Shown here in pieces: positions 33,884-38,179 of a DNA stretch of 38,179 nucleotides (positions are counted from its first letter, which is position 1; the number at the start of each line of letters is the position of its first letter). A program made the position numbers and the translations under genes. This DNA comes from Rhodospirillales bacterium (GTDB taxonomy: Bacteria; Pseudomonadota; Alphaproteobacteria; Rhodospirillales; 2-12-FULL-67-15), in assembly GCA_016872535.1 (NCBI GenBank), contig VGZQ01000026.1, positions 1-38,179 of the forward strand, read 5' to 3'. Below the pieces are notes generated by a model. It ran no database searches. It was not told where the DNA came from and was given only the letters and a program-made list of their open reading frames with translations.

Positions 33884-34786
33884 TTACACCCTCTCGATCG
33901 TCGCCTTGCCCGCAATTCCTTGCGGACGGACGATCAGTACGGCGAACAGGATGATCATCGCGATGGCATCGCGGTAGGCGAACGACACAACGTAGGCGCC
34001 GGTAAGTTCGAGCACGCCGAGCGTCATGCCGCCGACGATGGCGCCGACGATGCTGCCGGAACCGCCCAGGATCATGGCGAACAGGCCTTTAACGACGGCG
34101 AGCGTGCCGGCCTGGGGCGAGGCGAGGTTGCTCGCCATGCCGATCAAAAAACCGGCGGCGCCGCCATAGGCCGAGGCCAAAAGAAACGTTCCGGTCAGGA
34201 TACGGCGCACCGGCACTCCCATGAGATAACCGATGTCATGGCTTTCGGCGACCATGCGCATGGCCAGGCCGAATCGGGTGCGGTAAACGATCAAATAAAG
34301 CACGGCGACAAGGGCCGCCGAGACGGCGAGCGTAATCAGGTAGTCGAGGCGCAGCCGTATCGGCCCGACGTCGTAGCCGATGAACGTGTAGGGGTTCGGA
34401 AAATCCATATAACCCCGGAACCAAGTATAAAAATAAATTTTGATGAAGGCTTCTTCCAGGAAGATCCAGAACCCGAGCGTCGCGATCATCGGCACAAGTT
34501 CGTGCGCATTGCGCAAGGGTCGATAGCACACCCGATCGACGATGATGCCGACAACGCACGCGGCCGCCATCGCGGCGACAAAGCCGACGATGATCGGCAG
34601 CTTGAAAATGGTGGAGCACACCATGCCGGCAAACATGCCGACCATAACGGTCTGTCCGTGGGCCAAGTTCAGGATCCGCAGCAGCCCCCAAATGACCGTG
34701 AATCCAATGGCAACCAACGCATAGGTCGACCCGAACAAGAGTCCGTCGATAGAAGTCTGCAAAAGGTCGATCAGATAATCGGACAC
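33884..34786 (-). CDS. Branched-chain amino acid-type ABC permease, LivH family (first pair)
   Basis: A 300-residue LivH-type permease beginning at GTG 34786 (SDYLIDLLQTSIDGLLFGSTYALVAIGFTVIWGLLRILNLAHGQ, read in parts). It has the conserved coupling sequence GLAMRMVAESHDIGYLMGVPVRRI and the C-terminal VVKGLFAMILGGSGSIVGAIVGGM. It is the first membrane gene after the substrate-binding protein; a strong hairpin lies in the 82-bp gap. That hairpin may reduce transcription into the permease genes or protect the upstream mRNA, setting a higher level of the binding protein. Confidence 0.92.
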   Translation of the reverse strand: MSDYLIDLLQTSIDGLLFGSTYALVAIGFTVIWGLLRILNLAHGQTVMVGMFAGMVCSTIFKLPIIVGFVAAMAAACVVGIIVDRVCYRPLRNAHELVPMIATLGFWIFLEEAFIKIYFYTWFRGYMDFPNPYTFIGYDVGPIRLRLDYLITLAVSAALVAVLYLIVYRTRFGLAMRMVAESHDIGYLMGVPVRRILTGTFLLASAYGGAAGFLIGMASNLASPQAGTLAVVKGLFAMILGGSGSIVGAIVGGMTLGVLELTGAYVVSFAYRDAIAMIILFAVLIVRPQGIAGKATIERV

Positions 34787-34818
34787 GGCATGGGTTCCAC
34801 GACGAATGTCGGATAGTC

Positions 34819-34852
34819 GTCCGGGGCGCCGGTCTTAACCGGCGCCCCGGAC
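34819..34852 (-). terminator. Strong intercistronic hairpin (attenuator-like) in the Liv-type operon
   Basis: A perfect 15-bp, GC-rich stem with a 4-base loop CTTA: arms 34819-34833 and 34838-34852. It lies between the substrate-binding gene and the first LivH gene. There is no T-run on the minus strand, so it is more probably an mRNA-stabilising or partial-attenuation element than a full terminator. Confidence 0.7.
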
Positions 34853-34868
34853 GATAGGAGTCGAACGA

Positions 34869-36119
34869 TCAGAACAGGAAGCCTTTTTCCTGATCCCACC
34901 ACATGCGGAAATCGCCCTTGTCGATCTTGACGAGATAGGTCGGCCGGACGATGTCGCGATTTTCGTTCATGTTGAGGGTCATGCCGGCGAAGCTCTTATA
35001 GTTCTTGAGCCCCGCAAGCACGTCACGAACCTTGCGACGGTCTTCCTGGAGCGATTCGGGCGTATTCTTGATGCCGGCGGTTTCCATCGCGTGCTTGAGG
35101 ATATACATGCCCTCGTAGCCTAGCCCGGTGAATTGCGGCATGTACTTTTCCTTGGTCCGCTTCTTGTATTCCACGGCGAGCGGCTGCACGAGCGACATCG
35201 ATTGATGCACCGCGGCGGGGAAGACGATGCCTTCGACGGCGTCGCCGCCGAGCTGCACCATCTCGATGGCGTCCGCGCCGATGTGGCTGATGATCGTCTT
35301 CGGCTTGAACCCCTGGCGCTTGGCTTCCAGAAGCGCGCCGACGTTGGCCTGGAAGTGCGAGCTGAGGACGAAGAGGTCGAGATTCGCGCGCTTCAGCTTG
35401 CGGATTTGAACCGAGAAGTCGCGATCGGTTTCGTACCATTCGACATAGGCGGCGGGCTCGACGTTGCGGCGCTTGAGCGCCGGAAGATAGGCCGCGCGCC
35501 AGGCCGCGACCGAGTGCGCCTCGTTGGCCTCGACGGCGCCGCCGTAGACTTTGTAGGGGCCATATTTCTTCTCGACCACCGAGAGGGTGGTTTCGTGCTG
35601 CTCTGGCTCGTTGCCGGCGTTGCGGAAACTCCACGGCGAAATACCGGCCACACCCGCCTTCATCGACAGGAACGACATGGACGGCACCTGCAAGCCGGGA
35701 TCGCTCTTGTCGTCGAGTTTCTTCTGCAAGAGTCCCCACATGCTTTCGGTCACGCGGCTGTATTGCGTGCCGGTGATGATCAGGCATTTGTCCTTTTCCG
35801 CGAGCTTGCGGAAGAGGGGTACGCCCTGATCCGGCGATGTCTGGTCGTCCTCCGAGATGAGTTTGATCTGGAAATTCTTGCCGCCAACGGCGATGCCGCC
35901 CTTGGCGTTGATCTCGTCGATGGCGATCAGCTTGCCGATGTAATTGGGAGCACCGAGGGCCGCGCCGATCCCCGTCAAGGGTTCGATGCTGCCGATCGTG
36001 ATCGCGCCGTCGAATTGCTTCGCCGCGAGCGCGGCGCGCGGGATTACGCCGCCCATGGCGGCCAATGCCGCGGCGCTCGCGCCGGCCTTTAGGGTTTCAC
36101 GTCTTGTCCATTTAGACAT
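34869..36119 (-). CDS. ABC transporter substrate-binding protein, branched-chain amino acid (Peripla_BP_6) type
   Basis: A 416-residue periplasmic binding protein. The start ATG 36119 follows an excellent Shine-Dalgarno (AAGGAGG at 36125-36131) and gives a Tat signal (SKWTRRETLKAGASAAALAAMGG). A longer start at 36164 adds residues before the RR motif and is not needed. The type I binding fold opens ITIGSIEPLTGIGAALGAPN, with DEINAKGGI, EDDQTSPDQGVPLFRKLAEKDKCLIITG and EWYETDRDFSVQIRKLKRANLDLFVLS typical of the LivK-like group. The ligand cannot be told from sequence. It sits between the ATPase genes and the four permease genes. Confidence 0.93.
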   Translation of the reverse strand: MSKWTRRETLKAGASAAALAAMGGVIPRAALAAKQFDGAITIGSIEPLTGIGAALGAPNYIGKLIAIDEINAKGGIAVGGKNFQIKLISEDDQTSPDQGVPLFRKLAEKDKCLIITGTQYSRVTESMWGLLQKKLDDKSDPGLQVPSMSFLSMKAGVAGISPWSFRNAGNEPEQHETTLSVVEKKYGPYKVYGGAVEANEAHSVAAWRAAYLPALKRRNVEPAAYVEWYETDRDFSVQIRKLKRANLDLFVLSSHFQANVGALLEAKRQGFKPKTIISHIGADAIEMVQLGGDAVEGIVFPAAVHQSMSLVQPLAVEYKKRTKEKYMPQFTGLGYEGMYILKHAMETAGIKNTPESLQEDRRKVRDVLAGLKNYKSFAGMTLNMNENRDIVRPTYLVKIDKGDFRMWWDQEKGFLF

Positions 36120-36194
36120 AGGAGCCTCCTTCCGGTTGCTTTCGTGGTTGAATGTTACAGTCACGTTTCTTTCGTTGCCTTGCCGTGTCGGCGA

Positions 36195-36941
36195 TCAAGC
36201 CCGAGCCGCCACGGTCCTTAAAGCGAGAGAGTCGCTTTTCATTCCCAAATAGGCCTCGCGCAACGCCGGGTCTTGCAGCAATTGACGGGACGGCCCCTCC
36301 ATCACCACTTCGCCGACGCGCAGTACATACGCGCGATCGGCGCATGCCAGTGCCTCGACGGCGCGCTGTTCGATAAGCAAAATGGTCCGCCCTTCTTGCT
36401 TCAGGGCGCGGACGATGTCGAACATGGCCTCGACCAATTTCGGCGCCAGGCCGAGGGAAGGCTCGTCCAGCATCAAAAGCTCGGGCCGCGCCATCAAGCC
36501 GCGCCCGAGCGCGACCATCTGGCTTTCGCCGCCGCTCAAGGTCAGGGTCTCTTGCCGGCGCCGTTCGCGCAAAACCGGGAAGCGCGTCATGACGGCGTCA
36601 AGATCGGCTTCGATGCCGTCTTGGTCGACGCGGTGGAAAGCACCACACCGCAGATTTTCCTCGACCGTCATGGTTGGCACCAGCCTGCGCCCTTCCGGCA
36701 CCAGCGTGATTCCGCCGCGTGAGATCAAATGTGCTTCGTTGCCAGCGATATTCTCGTCGCGAAATCGGATTTCGCCGCTTTTCGGTTTGAGTAGGCCGGC
36801 AATGGTCTTCACGAGCGTTGTCTTTCCGGCTCCGTTGGCGCCAATCAACGTTACGATCTCGCCTTTGTTCACGCTCAGCGAGACGTTTTTGAGCGCCATG
36901 ATACTGCCGTAGGCAACGGCAAGATCGCGGATATCAAGCAT
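36195..36941 (-). CDS. Liv-type ABC transporter ATP-binding protein, LivF family
   Basis: A 248-residue ATPase subunit. Walker A is GANGAGKTT at residues 33-41, the signature is LSGGESQMVALGRGLM, and Walker B is LLMLDEPSLGLAP. The size and the opening (LDIRDLAVAYGSIMALKNVSLSVNKGEIVTLIG, in parts) match LivF. It overlaps the upstream LivG gene by 8 bp. Together they form the nucleotide-binding pair that drives import. Only one LivF and one LivG are present for two permease pairs. The last residues extend slightly past the usual C-terminal YLGM. Confidence 0.95.
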   Translation of the reverse strand: MLDIRDLAVAYGSIMALKNVSLSVNKGEIVTLIGANGAGKTTLVKTIAGLLKPKSGEIRFRDENIAGNEAHLISRGGITLVPEGRRLVPTMTVEENLRCGAFHRVDQDGIEADLDAVMTRFPVLRERRRQETLTLSGGESQMVALGRGLMARPELLMLDEPSLGLAPKLVEAMFDIVRALKQEGRTILLIEQRAVEALACADRAYVLRVGEVVMEGPSRQLLQDPALREAYLGMKSDSLALRTVAARA

Positions 36942-37695
36942 GGCCCACCTGACCGTGGCCGAGATAGGCCTCGACGACCTCGAGATTCTGTTGAATGGCG
37001 CTTGGCGCGCCTTCCGCGATCTTCTTGCCGAAGTTCAAGACGACGATGCGTTGGGCCAGATTCATGACGACATCCATGTCGTGCTCGATGATCACGAGCG
37101 TGAGACCGCTTTCGTAAATACGCCGGATCGCGGCGACCAATTCCACGGACTCCGAAGGGTTCATTCCCGAGGCCGGCTCGTCGAGAAGCAGAAGCTTGGG
37201 GGCGGTTGCCAGAGCGCGCGCGATCTCGAGCCGGCGCAACAATCCGAGTGGCAGTTCGCTGGCCAGCCGGTCGCGATGTTCATCCAAATACGTCAGGGTC
37301 AGGATACGATCGATTTCGCCATGTCGGGCGACTTCCCTGGCGTGCCGCGTATGCTGCCCCCGCAACCAACCCCAGGGTTCGATGTGCAGCGCCTGCGCCG
37401 TCCACACGGTCTCCCAGACCGTCGATTCGCGATGAAAACGGACGGTTTGAAACGTGCGCGCGAGGCCGCGTTGCACCAGCCGATGCGTCGGCGTATGGGT
37501 GATGTCGTCGCCCTGGAAACGGATGCGACCGGCGCTCGGGCTCAGAAATCCGGTGATGAGGTTGAAAAGCGTGGTCTTGCCCGCGCCATTCGGGCCGATG
37601 ATGCCCAGAATCTCTCCTTGGGCCACTGATACGGAAACATCGTTTACGGCGACAAGACCGCCGAAAGACCGCGTCAGGGCTTGAACCTCAAGCAT
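36934..37695 (-). CDS. Liv-type ABC transporter ATP-binding protein, LivG family
   Basis: A 253-residue ATPase subunit with Walker A GPNGAGKTTLF near residue 34-44 and Walker B LLLLDEPASGMNP. The C-terminal NFGKKIAEGAPSAIQQNLEVVEAYLG is the typical LivG end. The signature loop reads LPLGLLRRLEIARALA: the LSGGQ-type core is degenerate, with Leu-Pro-Leu-Gly-Leu. Degenerate LPxG signatures do occur in LivG proteins, so this is noted as a variant, not a loss. It begins 24 bases after the tautomerase-like gene and overlaps LivF by 8 bp. Confidence 0.95.
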   Translation of the reverse strand: MLEVQALTRSFGGLVAVNDVSVSVAQGEILGIIGPNGAGKTTLFNLITGFLSPSAGRIRFQGDDITHTPTHRLVQRGLARTFQTVRFHRESTVWETVWTAQALHIEPWGWLRGQHTRHAREVARHGEIDRILTLTYLDEHRDRLASELPLGLLRRLEIARALATAPKLLLLDEPASGMNPSESVELVAAIRRIYESGLTLVIIEHDMDVVMNLAQRIVVLNFGKKIAEGAPSAIQQNLEVVEAYLGHGQVGHA

Positions 37696-37719
37696 GAAAG
37701 CGTTCCAGGTTGAAGGCAG

Positions 37720-37956
37720 CTACCGCGCGGATATCCCGCGCCCCGATCTTTTGGACTTACCAGCCTTGGCGGCGAAGTCGGGTAGGTGTTTTCCGGCCTT
37801 GATGTGATGAAGCCCCGGTGTCTCGCGGATCAGCACGTAGATATATTCGACTGGCGCGTCGATGGTTTGGTGGACGACGCGCGTGATCTCGCGGGCGAGC
37901 GCTCGCTTTTGCCGCTCGGTGCGGCCCTCGCGGATGTCACATTGGATGATCGGCAT
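37720..37956 (-). CDS. 4-oxalocrotonate tautomerase-family protein
   Basis: A 78-residue protein whose first residue after Met is Pro (MPIIQCDIREGRTERQKRAL), the catalytic amino-terminal proline of this family. Arg residues in the REGR and VLIRETP stretches fit the substrate-binding arginines. It is slightly longer than the 62-residue 4-OT, with a basic C-terminal tail (KSKRSGRG). Family members tautomerise 2-hydroxymuconate-type acids or dehalogenate haloacrylates; the substrate here is unknown. It precedes the LivG gene by 24 bases and appears to be the first gene of the operon, suggesting that the imported compound is an aromatic-derived or unsaturated acid. That link is inference. A GGGAGGGGGG ribosome site lies upstream. 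Confidence 0.85.
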   Translation of the reverse strand: MPIIQCDIREGRTERQKRALAREITRVVHQTIDAPVEYIYVLIRETPGLHHIKAGKHLPDFAAKAGKSKRSGRGISAR

Positions 37957-38034
37957 GCCCCCCTCCCTTGAGTTATTGCTTCGGCAGCAGACGAAATTGG
38001 CGCTGCCCTCAAGATTATTATATGATCACTATCA

Positions 38035-38062
38035 TTTATACTATATTATGGACATCATGCAA
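38035..38062 (-). promoter_or_regulatory. Candidate promoter of the tautomerase-Liv operon
   Basis: On the minus strand TTGCAT (38062-38057) and TATAAA (38040-38035) are separated by 16 bases, in a markedly AT-rich pocket about 80 bases upstream of the tautomerase ATG. A short inverted repeat ATGAT-CACT-ATCAT (38022-38035) directly overlaps the downstream edge and could be an operator. Confidence 0.5.
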
Positions 38063-38179
38063 TACAAGTAGGAATTTAGCGAGGTCTTTCTGGGTGCCCG
38101 CGTTCAAACGGGCCGGGTTCATAGATCGAAGTGAAATTGACCTTCCCCCGTTTTTAGGTCCAACCGGAGGGTGAGTTTT

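Noticed and set aside
36934-37695. LivG judged inactive because its signature loop is LPLGL
   Set aside because: Degenerate LPxG signatures occur in LivG proteins, and Walker A and B motifs are intact, so no loss of function is claimed.
37968-38174. 68-codon plus-strand frame at the right edge
   Set aside because: It lies in the AT-rich promoter region, lacks a ribosome site and has no recognisable content.
38118-38179. Possible insertion-sequence end at the right edge
   Set aside because: The sequence gaaattgaccttcccccg has the look of a transposon terminus, but no partner repeat or transposase is inside the window, so it cannot be supported.

Overview
The window is a GC-rich (about 63 % by eye) chromosomal segment of an alphaproteobacterium, most likely a Rhodospirillales-type organism. 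The call rests on gene families rather than a marker gene: a TakP-like TRAP 2-oxoacid transporter, an IalB-family protein, a FixJ/TtrR-type regulator, a Rhizobium-etli-type asparaginase, several Liv-type ABC genes and dense operons with 4-bp ATGA/GTGA overlaps. There are two tRNA genes, one truncated transposase and one gene broken by a stop codon. I see no CRISPR array, prophage or rRNA.

Layout. 1-810: a degenerate IS5-type transposase fragment, about 370 bp without a gene, and tRNA-Ser(GGA) on the minus strand. 967-3304: a small membrane protein convergent with lepA. 3519-6852: a TRAP transporter whose binding-protein gene faces its two membrane-subunit genes across a shared terminator. 6941-8672: a YggT protein and a Wzy-like polysaccharide polymerase. 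8841-8916: tRNA-Ala(CGC) behind a clear sigma70-type promoter. 8952-13711 (minus): a tightly packed operon encoding a two-subunit molybdenum hydroxylase (IorA/IorB type) followed, with a 4-bp overlap, by soxX, soxY, soxZ and soxA, with no soxB or soxCD beside them. 13878-17640 (minus): a minimal zincin, a LonB/YcbZ-like protease and a universal-stress-like protein, overlapping end to end. 17723-21678: SDR dehydrogenase, divergent YciI-like protein, acetoacetyl-CoA synthetase and an alpha/beta-hydrolase gene interrupted by an in-frame TAG. 21813-24236: MFS transporter and sulfotransferase. 24296-28367 (minus): quinone oxidoreductase, TtrS-like sensor kinase, TtrR-like regulator, then a periplasmic DsrE-family protein. 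28453-30698: SpoU methyltransferase, asparaginase II, IalB-like protein. 30709-37956 (minus): a long transport operon made of a 4-oxalocrotonate tautomerase homologue, LivG, LivF, a substrate-binding protein, two successive LivH-LivM permease pairs and a YtkA/FixH-like protein.

How the genes fit together. Sulfur chemistry recurs: Sox carrier and cytochrome proteins, a TtrS/TtrR-like pair, a DsrE protein and a sulfotransferase. The most unusual assembly is the molybdenum hydroxylase built into a sox operon, combined with a SoxY whose C-terminal arm departs from the usual Gly-Gly-Cys-Gly-Gly ending. A reasonable but untested reading is that the hydroxylase acts on, or passes electrons with, the SoxYZ/SoxXA system, possibly replacing SoxCD or serving an organosulfur substrate. 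The second notable arrangement is the Liv-type transporter with one ATPase pair and one binding protein but two complete permease pairs. All function calls come from reading the translated sequence; no database search was possible.
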